A stretch of DNA of 64,000 nucleotides from Lutraria lutraria (taxonomy: Eukaryota; Mollusca; Bivalvia; Venerida; Mactridae), in contig OZ026840.1 in assembly GCA_964023205.1 (NCBI GenBank), positions 11,270,603-11,334,602 on the forward strand, given 5' to 3'. Within the stretch, counting starts at the first letter, position 1. Each line of letters starts with the position of its first letter. Shown here one piece after another: positions 25,701 through 40,700 of this stretch. The position numbers were made by a program, and so were the translations under genes. The notes under the pieces are model-generated. The model made no database searches, was not told the origin of the DNA, and was given only the letters and a program-made list of their open reading frames with translations.

Positions 25701-28700
25701 TTGAACTGAATACATACCTAGTAATGTCTGAAGTGTTTCATTTGCTTCACTTAACGTTCTCTCTCCCATTTCTACAGCATTTCTTGCCTTAGCTCTAGCA
25801 CTGTCAACATCAGCTAGTAATCCATCAGCTTTCTAAAAACATATACCAGTACATAATCAAACATGTCATTTATTTGCTTATTTGCTCTGTCATTCTACTT
25901 ATTTTCAGAAATCTGTTCTGAAAAAGTTTCGTCTCATAAAACACTTAAGTAAACATGAATTTCTGTAATTTGAGTGATAAAACACACTAGTATTTTCAAA
26001 CACTGCACATTCACTTATACTTTCTTTAACTTTTCAACTTTATCTTTATAATCCTTAAATTTAAAGTAGAATATATACCTGTTGGTGCTTAATTCCACTT
26101 TCAAGTAAATCACTAGCAGTTTGTCTCTGTTCAGCAACATCAGTTAATAAATCTTCATTCTTAGTTAGAAGATCTTTAGCATTTTGTTTAATCACAGCGG
26201 CCTGAAATGTTTACAAGTGTCATTAATTAGCTTCAATACAGAGCTTTAATCAGTCTAACATACAAGCATATGATTTAATGCCAATGTGTACTACTTCAAA
26301 AAGGATCACTGTAAATTAACCGAGAGTTTAACTAACATGTACTCTCTATAAAAGTGCTATGAGTGCACCATACTCCATATGTGAATATCAGCACTGAACC
26401 AGATTCTAAGATAAGTGAGATTATAAGTGATTGACTCTTTCAGGCCAATTCCTTCCTGAAGTTGTGATAATATCTGATAAGCCAAATTTAAGTCCCATCT
26501 GAAGACTCGAGGCTTGATGAACACATCAAGTTAAAATGACTGTTATTGGTTTAATGTGTTTTTAAAAATAAGTAAGATTATGAAAGCGTTGCAGCCATGG
26601 TCCAGTGGTTAGTGCACTGAATTTGTAACTAGGGATGGGTATTGCGGGAAATTTTGTATCATGATATATTGCGATACGCAACACTGTATTGCAATATATT
26701 GGGAGTTCAAAACTCTTTATTTTTTAAGTATTCAAGCTTGGATTTTAATGAAAATTTGTAGTTTTATTAATCATTTGCATGATGGTATCTTCATTTAAGT
26801 TACCACAAAGAAACTAATGAAAATATCAGTGACTAAACTGACACTTTGTGCAGTTTAGTATACAACAATTGTACATAAAAAATTCTCCTTGAACAAGAAA
26901 ACACAAAGTCCTAATACAGTTAACACAAATGACATATTTCTGTTTCCAGTTTGAATTAGGCTACAGATGATACAAGTTGAAGTAGTTAATATCAAGTTAC
27001 TTTAAATATTGCGACACAGGGTGGAACCGTACCAGTATGTATTGCATTTGGAACATAGTGCAATATACCGGTATGCCGGTATTATCATGCACCACTATTT
27101 GTAACCTGGCAATCACATTAACATGTAGAGAAGTTGCTGGTTCCTTGTGGAAGGGTAAGTTAGTACTAGTTACAGTCTCAGTCCAGGAAAACTTGTTAGG
27201 TGAATCGGCCGCTGTATACAACTGAAAAGTTGTTGAAAAACAGCGTCAAACCCAAGTAAATAAATAGAAATTGATAGCAGAAAATGTTAAATGGAGAATA
27301 ACATCAATGCATTAATACCTCTTCCTTGATTCTATTAGACTCAGCAATGAGTAGATCTACATTGATGGTAGGTATCTGTAGAGAGGTAGCTTGAGAGTAC
27401 AAATCTAAAGCTTCATCATACGCCTGCATTGACATATTTAATGCATTCCCAGCAAAGAACTTGGTCTTGTCATACAGGCGTTTAGCATTGTCCGTTCTAC
27501 AGCAATGAATGTGGAATAATTGAGAAATAATCATTAATATAACATTTTAAGTAATACACAACACAGTAAAATAATTTCATTTAGCTCAAATAATTCAGAC
27601 TCATTTCAATCCAGTATTTATTTCAGTTTCAACAAAACAATATTAAATAGACAATCATGACAGAAATAAGGCTGAGGTACACAATAACTAGAACTATCAC
27701 TAAAGGTGATGAATACCCCCAGATGCAGCCTTGACACAGTTATTGTTACATTTTACAGAGGGAAATATACTGCATTTTCATTTTTGAATACCTGCAAATT
27801 GTTGCTTAGATATATCCTGACCAGTTTCTAAATACCGGTATACATTATATAAAAAATAACAAAGGGCCATAACTCATTAAAATTTACTTGGACAAAACCT
27901 ATTGTGGACATGCACAACTTGGCAAACTACTTATCACTTCTAAGAAGTTTCACTGAATTACTGCATGTAGTTGCTGAGAAATGGTACGGGCAAAATTTAC
28001 CAAATTGTATAAAACAAAGGGCCATAACTCAGTGAAAATTAATCCAAACAAAACCTGGTTATTGCATGCACAACTTGGCTAACTGTTTATAACTTCTGTG
28101 AAGTTTCATTGAATTCCTATGAGTGGTTACTGAGATATTGTATATACACTGTATAAAAAACAACAAAGGGCCATAACTCAGTGAAAATTTAAGCAATCAA
28201 GACAAGCTTAATGACATGCACAACTAGGCTAACTACTTATCACTTCTGAGAAGTTTTATAGAATTCCTGGCAGTAGTCAATGAGAAATAGTCAGGACAAA
28301 ATTTGCCTATTGTATATACTGTAGAAAAAAACAAAGGGCTATAACTCAGTGAAAATCAATCCAAATGAAAAATGCTTTAAGCATGCACAGCTAGGCTTAC
28401 TACTGATCACTTCTGTGAAGTTTCATTGAGATCCTGTGAGTAGTTGCTGAGAAATTGTCCGGACAAAATTTGCCTATTGTATATACTGAATAAAAACAAC
28501 AAAGGGGTATAACTCAGTGAAAATTAATCCGAACGAAAAATGCTTTGAGCGAGCACAACTAGGCTTACTACTGATCACTTCTGTGAAGTTTCATTGAAAT
28601 CCTGTAATTAGTTGCTGAGAAATTCTCCGGACAAATTGTGTCTACAGACGCACGCACCGACCGACCGGCCGCCCGACCGACCGTCAAGCGTGAATCCAAT

Positions 28701-31700
28701 ATAGCCCCCATATATTTCATATCTGGGGGTATAATAACACATTACTGACCAAGAGTGATGAATATAGGATAAACAGTTTGTTTCAAACCAATGGAAATTA
28801 ATTAATGTTCAATAACAATAAAGCATTACTTACCTGGCTTGAAGATCTTGGATATCCAGCAGTATGCTACTAGGCATCTGTAAAGTTTCCATCGCCAATC
28901 GAAGTGCTTCTCTGGATGTCTCCAATGCTTTCTTAGACAACATATCAATTCTTTGAGCTTCTTCAAGTTGTCTTTAAAAGAACATGATTTTACAACTACT
29001 ACAACTTATCTCTACTTTTTTATACAATGGTCACCTCTTTATGTTCATGCAATAGATAAATTAAAAAAAATATTTCTATCAATCCTAACACCTTATCAAC
29101 CAATTCAAAATAGATATAAAATATACAGTTCTGATGAGTGTAAGATGTCATGTGAATTCATTATGATATTTACTAAAGGATTATAGTATTACTAGTTTAT
29201 ATGTGTGTATATTCTATATATGTGTGTATATTTTATATATGTGTGTATATTCTGTATATGTGTGTGTATTCTATATAATTATGCATGTATATTCTATATA
29301 TGTGTGTATATTCTATATGTGTGTGTGTATTCTATATAATTATGCATGTATATTCTATATATGTGTGTATATTCTATATATGTGTGTATATTCTATATAT
29401 GCGTGTATATTCTGCATATTCTATATAATTATACATGTATATTCTATATATGTGTGTATATTCTATATATGCGTGTATATTCTACAGGCCATTGACCATA
29501 AATGTTCACAAATTAAGTTCCGAAGACAAAATATTTTCCATATGAAACAAGAAAATATTTTTTTAAACTAATTTATTGTTAAGCACTCAGCATATTGCAA
29601 CTACAGTACAACCTCTCCAGAGTGGTCCTCTCTTGAGCAACAACCTCCTTGCAACAACAGCATGATTTTTCACTACAAAATTTAACTATTAATTTAATCT
29701 CTCTACAACCTCTCAACAACAACATAATATTGCTACTCCTAAAGGTTGTTGCTTTGAAGAGGGTATAATGTGCTACCAGCTCTAAAATGAACAAGAAAAT
29801 GTACCAGGGGTGTCAATAGAATCAAATTAAAACTCCTGAAAATCACATATATATGCGGCTGAACATTTTTGCAAAAACAAGAGGCCTTCAACCACATTGT
29901 TTCCACATTTAACTCAAGTTTGTATTAAAGAAAATCCTTCAGAGTAGACTAAATAGACCGTAACTTTGTCACTTCTTGAGATATTATCATTAAATAACTT
30001 CCATTTTGCTAAAGAATCATAGCTCTTTCAGATAATATAAATACAGATAAATCTTGAATTCTGGATATATCCGGAATATTGACACCCCTGATGTACATTA
30101 AACAATATGTTATATACCTCATTGATAGTTCTTTTGACTGAGTTGCAATATCTGTCATCTGAGCTGATTGCTGACCAAAATTTTTCAGAGCATCCTTAGC
30201 ACGCTGAAGTGCAGCCTGTCCTTCAGTATCAATGTAATTCTCAGCAGCCTTCAATGCTGTTTCTGCCCTGTTTAATTGTAACAAGTCAAATTTATATCAA
30301 TGAGCCTAGAAAAAAAAATTATTTACAAAAGACCCCTGAACAAAAGTCACCTGTCTATAAAGGCCACATTATGTCATTCCCAAGGGTGGCCTTTGTTCAA
30401 AGGATTGACTGTATTCTCAAGATACCTTGTTACTATGAACACAACTAAGATTTTTATTTTCAATCCTTTCAATGTTTGATCAACCAAGATGAATAGTTTA
30501 CATGATTATACCTCACTCCAGTCTCCAGTGTAAAGCCATCTATAACTGAGCGGGCAATCATTTTTATAAATGCCCTGTAATTAAACATGCGCAGAAATGA
30601 TGCACGTACAGTTCTTGATTGTACATTCTACTTGAAAATACGTTAAATTAGACCAAAATTTTGTTTACCTACCACTTTTAGGCTTCTGAAGCCTGCATGT
30701 GAGTATGTAAACAACTTTATGATGTCGTAACATCATAACAAAGTAACTACTTATAAAGACAGCATTCAACTTACAGAAAATGACCATTTAGCAATTTGCT
30801 AATGCTTCTGAGGCAGACTTGAATGCTTTGATGATAAGTACATACAAAGAGCTCACTAATATGTGTAGACAGTAACGTAAAGCTGTAATTTTTTGGTACA
30901 GAAAAATCTGATTTTGAAGCACCTGTAGAAAAGCTTGATAGATCTAGTCTATGTAATGTCATTGCTTATCAAAATGTTGTGACATCATATTTTTCTTTTT
31001 ATAGTTCTATGAAATCTTCGGTATAAGAAAATAAATATCTCATTTCTGAGAGTATGTTATTAAACAAGAGGACCATGATGGCCCTGTATCGCTCACCTGA
31101 GTATCGTAACACAAAGGGATAATTTAATCAAGGGAAGTTATTTGTCATGGTAAAAAGTTATCTCCGTCAACTGTCAAGTAGTTATTGAAATCAACTGACC
31201 CCCTGGGCAGGGCCAATATTGACCTAATTTTCCTATATAAGCCTATGTAAATCAAGTGACCCCCGGGGCGGGGCCAATTTTGACCCAGCAGCTGTAATTT
31301 GAACAAGCTCAGTAAAGATCCACCAGACAATGCTACATACCAAATATCTTAGCTCTAGGCCTAGTGGTTTTGGACATGAAGATTTTTTAATTATTCTAAT
31401 ATAAAATATAGTAAAACTTGGTAGAGGTCCACTATACAATGCTACATACAAAATATCTAGGCCTAGTGGTTTTGGACAAGAAGATTTTTTAAATTTTCCT
31501 ATATAAGCCTATATAAATCAAGTGACCCCCGGCAATAATTTGAACAAACGTAGAGGTCCACTAGAAGAAGCTACACACTAAATATCTAAGCTCTAGGTCC
31601 TCATGGTTTTTGAGAAGATTTTTGAAGATTTGCTATGGCAACCAGAGTTCTCCATGGAATGGAATTGTTTGAACAACTTTGGTAGAGCTTCAAGCAAGGA

Positions 31701-34700
31701 ACATACCTGTGAAGTTTGGTTGAAATTGACCAAGTGGTTTAGGAGGAGATGTTGTTTAAAGAAATTGTTGACGACGGACGGACGGGACGGACATAGCTCG
31801 ATCCTAAAAACTAAAAATCCTAAAAATACCAGTCCTCAAAAAAAAAGGAATGTTGACATCAGCACTGCCTTGGTCAACACTATTTTTCTCGGGCTGACAA
31901 TTTTTAATAATGCCCTCTCAGAAATGTGATATTTAATGTTAGACACTGCTCAAATAGTGATGGACTAGAGCATATAAACTGTAGACACAGACATAATTCA
32001 TTGAATACAAGGCTCGGAGGTTATAAAACATTACAACAGACTTGGAGCTCAATAGAAAATATATCATTTTTAATGTTTAAATACTCATTTAGATTAATTA
32101 TGTTGACAGAACAATGTACATTTAGTACTAACTGGTTTAATCTTAATGAACTTAGAAACACCATACGACAAAATATGAGATTTGAGCTTGGAGTCCGATC
32201 TCCAGTTTTATAACCTCAGGGCCAGGAGTCTTATCAGAATGTATTAAGGACCATAATAGGGGTTGAACTCACAATGTTCAGGTTATGTGACTTATCTACA
32301 ACAACACTATCACTCAACATATTAACTTGAGAAGCAGATACCTTAACTACTACAATAATAATCTTCTTGCTCACATACATACCTTGTTATAGCTTCCTCT
32401 GCCTTCATGATATCGTCCATACTCATCTCAGCCGTGGATCCAGCCATCATGATGTTCTTTGTTATCTGACCACAACGTTTTAATACATCCATAATCTGCT
32501 CCTTCAACATTTGTAACTGTTGTCCCATGGTTCCATTATCACCTAGGTAACAAATAGTAAATGTATTCACAATAATCTTATATTTACTTGAGTTTAATGT
32601 TGCAACAACAGCCAGGGTTATTTATTGATTGTTCCAGTTATAACAGTATAGGAAGATCCCATGCTTACACCTGGATAGAAATACTGACCTTCTGTAAGTT
32701 AGTTGGATAGCTTCCTCACATGTAAAAGTTTGTCCCAGCTGGAATTTAAACTCCCAGCAATGAGGGGCCAGAGATTACAAGTCAGAGACAATAACCACTC
32801 TGACTCAACAACGGAGGCCCTGCATCACTACCATTAACAATATCATTGCATAGATTCTTAGATAATCATACATAACAATTATCAGTTGAAATTTTTAGAA
32901 TTTCATGACATTAAAAATAAATTCTTTAATTCACATGTTATTGATAACTACAACACTGCTTAACAAGAATTGAGACTGTATGTAGTATAAATATCCTAAC
33001 AAAAACTGGGATTTCATTCCAAAATAAAATCTTCCATGTTTTGTGTACACGTGCAGTAACCATTGAAGTTCTTCTATTTTGTTCATACTCACTATTCCAA
33101 CAAGTTACTTTGACTTTTAAGGCAGCAACAGTATATTAAAGATTTGCCTTAAGTTTCCCCAGTCCAAGTTAGTTATTCATAGTTCATGAACTATGCAAGA
33201 AAAGTTCCCGAAAAATTCATGTTTTCATGAATTCCATTCAAAGGAGATTAGTAAAATAACAGAGAGATTTAAAGATAAATAGAACACTTTGACCTAGATA
33301 AAACTCATGTATACTTACTTCCTGCCCCTTTGGCATCATTTAGTAGTACATTCACAGAGTCATTGACAAGCGTGAGTTGAGTCAAGAACTGAGTATCATT
33401 GAACGCTGTGGGATCATTACCAATGTTGAGTATAAGGTTGTTAAGTTCACGTAACTTTACACGATGAATGTTGACACGTTCTTGCACCAGACTGTAGCAT
33501 GGTGGACAATCTAAATAATATAAATGAATACATATTTTTTACTTTATCTGTTGTTTAACAGCCTATTGGACAGCTATGGTGATTTCAGAGCTGCCCCCAG
33601 AGAGAGGGGAGATAAGATACTGGAGAACTGGACATCTATATATATTTAGTTTTTACTGGTACTTTATTGTGCCTAGTACAAAGCACCAATACATGCCTTG
33701 TCTATGCTTTCAAATATACAAGAATGAGTCATCTATGACTACATCAACTGAGCACCTACAAAACAATAAAACAATTAACGGTCTTCATAGCTACATAAGC
33801 TTGAACAATAGAAAAGAAAATTATGTAAGAAATGTGGCACAGACAAACTTAAACCAGCAAAGAAAAGGACTGCCACTACCAATAAACATTGCATACCAAT
33901 ACATCCAGCTGTGATGTTGTATTTGTTCTCCATACATCTATCACATCGTTTACCTTCTACACCATCAACACATGGACAGTTACCATACTCATCACACTGC
34001 ATGTCTAGTGACCCTTCAGGATCACAGTTACAAGCTGAAATAAAAGATACACACTTCAATATCTTTCAACCCCTTGAAAACATTTTTGGTTACATAAAAT
34101 TCACAGAAAAAAATATTTAAGTTTTTCTTGTTAAACATTACTGAATAAATCAATTTAATCAAAAGATTAACCAATTTCAATTGATTTTGTTGCTGTAAAT
34201 CCATTTTAGTAGAGTTTAAGGCCTTAAAAAACAACAAAATATTATGTTTGTTATAATAAACTTAAAGATATGTAACACATAAAGAACTAAGGCAGAATAG
34301 ATAAAGTTAATTGGACAGAATGGATCTGTATTAGGGCTGGGAACGAATGTGGTTCATGATATTCGAATATTCGTTTTTTATATTCGAATATATTCGGATA
34401 TTCGTTTTCATAGCTAGTTAATTCTAATTTGATAAACGTGTCTGTTCCTCATACATCGTGTCCGAAATCGGTTGCGTCTGAGTAATATGCATGTTCCAGT
34501 AGAGAGGTTAAATAGGAACTTAAAATTTTTTATTGAAAACTAATTACAATGACGTTGGCGTTCTTAATATCTTTTAAGTCGACTTTTAAAACAACTCGCC
34601 GCCTTTGATTAAACCGAAATGATACTTAAGTGAAAAAATTGGCAGCGTGCAATCTGCGTATACGGACCGACGTTTGAAGTCTCATAGCATAATTTGTCAT

Positions 34701-37700
34701 TAACAGTCAGTCATATCTTTAATTGTGCAAGCACATCATTTAACGCAAAAGACCAGTGCATTAAGTGTTTTATTCTTGTCCACTACGTGTTTGGACTAAT
34801 TACTGACTATTGACACCAATTGAACGGATTAACAAATGATCGCTCCAGGCTATTGGTTATCTTGACGTGTTTATGGGGGTATTGAGAATGGTGCGGACAA
34901 CAAACAGTTGGTTTGTGACATTTTGCGCGTACTTACCAATTTTGGACTGACTTTTATGGAATTTATACACCTTATATGGACCGATTTTTAAAACAGTTTT
35001 TGCTACTCAAACTGGCTCGAAACGTTGAAATTCCTTTTTTCCGAATATTCAAATTCGTTTTTCATGTTCGAATATTCGTCGAAGTTCCGAATATTCAAAT
35101 AAAATTCCCAGCCCTAATCTGTATAGATATCAGTTTACAATCACATCAACTTATCAGACATCTGTAACATTTTATAAATGACTCAGACAAGAACAAAACT
35201 GTCATTTTTCAGGGTAAGCATAAAAATGAACTGAATTTCTACTAAATTTTGAAAATTTATTTTTATGTCCAAATATTAGAGTTACATACCTGAGCATCCA
35301 AAGTCTGAGTAACCATAGAAGAACCTGACACACATGTCACATTTTCTACCAGTAACACCAGGTTTACATTCACATTGACCATCGTATACATCACATGTAT
35401 CATTCAATGATCCAATAGGATCACACATACAATCTTCACAGCCTGAAATACAACAAAATTATCTTAATCTATACATAGAAATAAGAATGAAGTAAATATA
35501 TAGTCATTATGATGAGGAGTAGTAGTATACAGTACAACCTCTCCAGAGCGGCCCTCTCTTGTGTAACAACCTCCCTGCAACAACAGCATGATTTTCCCCA
35601 ACATTTAACTATTAATCTATCCTCTCTAGAGCAAAAACCTCTCACGAATGACATAACTTTGCTTCTCCCAAAGGGTGTTGCTTAATAGAGGTTGCACTGT
35701 TGTACTTAACTGATCTGAATACTTAACTTCAATGTTTATTATTACAAATTACATTTGTAAAAGATTTATGAGACAAGACTGGCCATGTTGACAATAGTTT
35801 ACTTACCTTGACCACTATCCAGGTTCCAGTATCCTTCAAGACATTCGTTACATTGTCTACCTCTAACATTAGGAAGACAAGGGCAATCTCCAGTGTCTGG
35901 GTTACAGTTAAGTACACCAGCACTAACAGTACCAGGTGGATAACAGTTGCAAGCTATAAATAGATCAAGAAGCATAACTGAATCACTGTGAAAAAATGAT
36001 GATATCAAAGTGTAGACTAAACATCTAGACAGTGCCAATGTTCAATTATCAGAAGATTTGGTCAGAGAAGTAGTTATGTGTATGGTTACCTCACTGATCC
36101 TAAAAAACTTCTAATGGCAAAATCCAAAGAAAGAAAATACAAAAACACCTCATTTTTATGAAATATGTAAACAAAATTAGATAAAAAAAAATGATCTTAC
36201 TATTTTGTCAATTAACCCTAAACATGGCTATTTTAGCCTCACTGAATTACTTAACATAAATGAAGAACATGTTGAGTTAGCTCAACTTAACTTTAAATCA
36301 TCCAATTAGATCATATTCAATAAACATCATCATATAACAAAATATAGTTTTAATCCAAGATTTATTTAACTTCTGAGTCATAAAAATCACTCCAAGCTCA
36401 AATCTCAAATATATTCTCAAAAGTATTAGGGTTGGAAAGATAGAGTTGATTAAGGTTAAAAAAATCAATCAGATCAATTATGCAGTCACGCTAATAAACA
36501 GGGTTTTCATTGACCCAAATGCAATAACACACAAGGTTATCCTCTAAGCTAACCATGAACAAACTTTCATTGAAATCAATAACCCCTAACTGAAGTTATC
36601 ATCCGGAAACCACTCCAGACAAGACAGAAGGACGGACATCGACAGACACTATAGTCACCTCCGGTACAGTAGGGGACTAAAAACAATGGGCCCATGACAC
36701 TCAATTGTTTACCTTGGCAGTCTCCTTTCTCGTCAGCTAAAGCATCACCATAATAGTTTGGTAGACATTTATCACAACTAAATCCAGCTGTATTATATAT
36801 ACACTTCCTACATTCACCTGTAGTTCTTTAGAGAAGAAATAAAAATAGATTAACATACTATCTTTGATTTTCACTTGATTAATTTGGTAAAGATACACAT
36901 GTACATGGATATTAAATGAGGTAACAAATATAACAAGAGTGCCACAAGCAGTGCCAATGCTCGTCTATTCACCACATCAGTGCAATCTATCCAACTAATA
37001 GTATGGAGTTTCATGTTGCTACCTCTTAAAGTTTCTGAGTTATGAGCTACATTAAAGTTTTTGCACGCTGCTGATGAAGCAGACAACTCAGTGATCACAA
37101 CAGACTTTTTCTTCAAAAACAGACAAGCTAAAAATTATACACAGGAAAACATCTAAATTAACAAGAGGGCAATGATGGCCCTTGATCGCTCACCAGATAA
37201 AAAGACTTAAAAATTTATCATGAGCCTTTGTAAAATAAAGTGACTTGGGGGCGGGCCAATTTTGCCCCTATAGCAATAATTTGAACAAACTTGGTAGATG
37301 TCCACCAGACAATGCTACATACAAAATACGTAAGCTCTAGGCCTTGAGGTTTTGGACAAGAAGATTTTTTTTTGTTTTCCTATATTCATGTATAAGCCTA
37401 TATAAATCATGTGAACCCCAGGGCAGGGCTAATTTTCACCCTGGGGCCATACTTTTAACAGACTTCATAGAAGTCTGCTAGACAATGCTACATACCAAAT
37501 ATCTTAGCTCTAGCTCTTGTAGTTTCGGACAAGAAGACTTTTTCAATTTTCCTAAAAAGATTAGAGTAAACACCAGCGCAGAGCCAATTTTGACCCCAGG
37601 GCAATAATTTGAAACTTGTTAGAGGTCCACTAGATAATGCTACATACAAAATATCTAAGCTCTAGGCTCTTTGGTTTTGGACTAGAAGTTTTTTCTTTTG

Positions 37701-40700
37701 GTTGCCATAGCAACCAGAGTTTTTAATGAAATCAAATTTTTTTAACAGATTTGGAAGAGCTTCATGCAAGGAACATCCATGTAAAGTTTCCTTGATATTG
37801 GCCAACTGGTTAAGAAGGAGATGTTGTTTAAAACAATTGTTGATGCACTGACGACGGACATCACACGATCACAATAGCTCACCATCAGCACTTTGTGCTC
37901 TGGTGAGCTAAAAAGGTGTTGCTTTTACCACATCAAAGAATGATAGACCTGTTTTAAACATGGTTAGACAATAGTCATTTTAGTCATACCACAGCCAGAC
38001 ATGTAGTAAAAAGTCAATCGTTCCGATTAATCATTAGAAACAGTTTAAAACATGTCAGTATGTGACAAACCTGTTACAATTTCCGATAGCATTGGGATCA
38101 ATGTTACCATTACATTCACAGGATTCACACGGTCTCTCATTACCATACCAACCTTTAGGATCACCATAGTAACCATCCAAACAAATATCACATAGGTTTC
38201 CTACAAACATGGTTAAAAAATACAAATGTTACTTATGAAAAAGTAAATTGATTTAATTGAACAAAAATCTCTCAGATAATTTACAACAAGCAGTCATGTG
38301 TGCATTGTTGGAACTTTTGTTGAATGATAAACAACCCACAAAATCTATGATCAAAATATGAGGTCAATCTCATGTACAGAGATAATTCTGGATATAAAGT
38401 AAAAGAACATGAGGGCCAAGATGGCCCTATATCACTCACATGACAATCATTGTTTACTCATTAAAACATTGTTTTGAACCTGTGAACTAGTTTTTGACCC
38501 CAGATGACCCATTTTAGAACTTATCCTAAACATAAATAAGACAAACATTCTGACAAGGTTTGGTGAAGATCCAATCAAAACCATGACCAAAACCAAAACT
38601 ACAGCATAGACAAGGTTTTCTTAAGATTTGACCTCGTGACATAGAATTTGACTAACTTGGTGAAGATCCAATTATAACTCTAAAATCTACAGTATTAACA
38701 TGGTTTTTCATAAGATTTGACCTAGCGACCTAGTTTTTTACCCCAGATCACCCATGTTTGAACTCGTCCAAGATATTATAAAGACAAACATTTTGACATG
38801 GTTTCATGATGATCCAATCAAAACAGTGACTTCTAGAGTGTTCACAAGGTTTTCCAGCAATTTGCCCTAGTGACCTAGCTTTTGACCAGAAATGACCCAT
38901 TATCAAACTTGACCGACATATCATTGAAATAAACATTTGACTAAGTTTCATGAAGATCCAATCAAAACAGTGATTATCATTTCCAGAGTGTTCACAATGT
39001 TTTCCCTTATTTGGCCCTTGTAACCTAGTTTTTTTACCTAAATGGCCCATTATTGAACTCACCGAGATTATGTCGATATTAACATTCTGACCCAGTTTTG
39101 CGAAAATTGAGCTAAAAATGGGGCCCCTAGCGTGTTCACAAGGTAAAGACTAATAACAAAAGCTAACCCTGAGCACAAGTGCTCATGTGAGCTAAAAACA
39201 GAGTAAATTCACAATGATAATAGACTAGATGTACTGAAAATTACAAAGAATCATGACACAGCATGTAACTTTATATGGAACTGATTTGTGGAAACAATAA
39301 GAATATCTCTGAAATAAATTCCAGTACAGTCAAACCTGTGAAGGCCACCATTCAGAAAGATAAAATGTGACCTTCATCCAGGTCTTTTTTTTTTTGCTAA
39401 AGGATCAACAGTGATTTTTACAAGAATGGCCCTTATTCACAGGGTGCCTACATGAGGAGGCTGCCGCTAACACAGGTTTAAGTGTATCTCATATTTTGGA
39501 CGAACGATAATCGACAAACCTCCATATCCTATTTCACAAGCTGTACAGACAATTTCTCCTCCATGAAGTTGTACACAAGGACCCTGGCCTGGACACGGAC
39601 AAGCTTTACAATCTTCAGGTGTACCTTCTCTAGCATCACCATAGTAGCCAGTGGCACAACGCTCACAGTATGTCCCAACAGTATTATCATTACAGATACA
39701 ACGTCCTGTAAAACAACAGTATTATCATTACAGATACAATGTCCTGTAAAACAACAGTATTACCATTACAGATACAACGTCCTGTAAAACAACAGTATTA
39801 CCATTACAGATACAACGTCCTGTAAAACAACAGTATTTTCATTACAGATACAATGTCCTGTAAAACAACAGTATTATCATTACAGATACAATGTCCTGTA
39901 AAACAACAGTATTACCATTACAGATACAACGTCCTGTAAAACAACAGTATTACCATTACAGATACAATGCCCTATAAAACAACAGTATTACCATTACAGA
40001 TACAACATCCTGTAAAACAACAGTATTATCATTACAGATACAACATCCTGTAAAACAACAGTATTATCATTACAGATACAACGTTCTGTAAAACAACAGT
40101 ATCATCATTACAGTAAATGCAGGATTCCAATGAGTTCAAATTGTCCAATAGAGACAGTACCAAATTTTCAACAAGAGGGCAAAGATGGCACTAGATCGCT
40201 CAATTGAGAACAAAAATACTATAATTAATGACCAGGTAATATGGTTTTCATCTCATATAACCCGTTTTTACACAGACTTTGATCACAACCAACAATGAAG
40301 GTGCTATAATACTGTAAACAAGCTCAAATGTAGCAATTTTTCTAAGTCAAGGGCCCATAACTCTACAAGTACAAGTTCAATTCCACCCATAATCAATCTC
40401 ATCAAAAACCTTTAGGTTATACGCATTCATGCATAACAATGAAATCCCTTGCTGATTAATGAATTGATAAGGCACCTAAGAACCATATTCACACTCACTT
40501 CAAAGATACATATAAACACGAAACACTTTATATAAAGTCAAGTTTAACCATATGTAAGGGCTCAGCCATAAACAAAGAAAAAAAACTATCTATCATTTCG
40601 AGAAAATAAATCAAAGCATTATGTATAACATACCTGAATCAGGGTCACATTGATCAGAATGACCATTACATGCACAAGGGATGCAAGAAGCAAAAGGTCC

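Noticed and set aside
29203..29571. 122-codon Cys/Tyr/Ile-rich ORF
   Set aside because: It is the translation of a TATGTGTGTATATTC simple repeat.
31603..31929. 108-codon plus-strand ORF
   Set aside because: It begins inside the end region of a family C element and has no support beyond chance openness.
33180..33245. TTCATGAA-rich segment similar to 1100-1200 as a regulatory palindrome
   Set aside because: Similarity extends beyond the palindrome, so it is more likely a diverged dispersed repeat; too short to classify.
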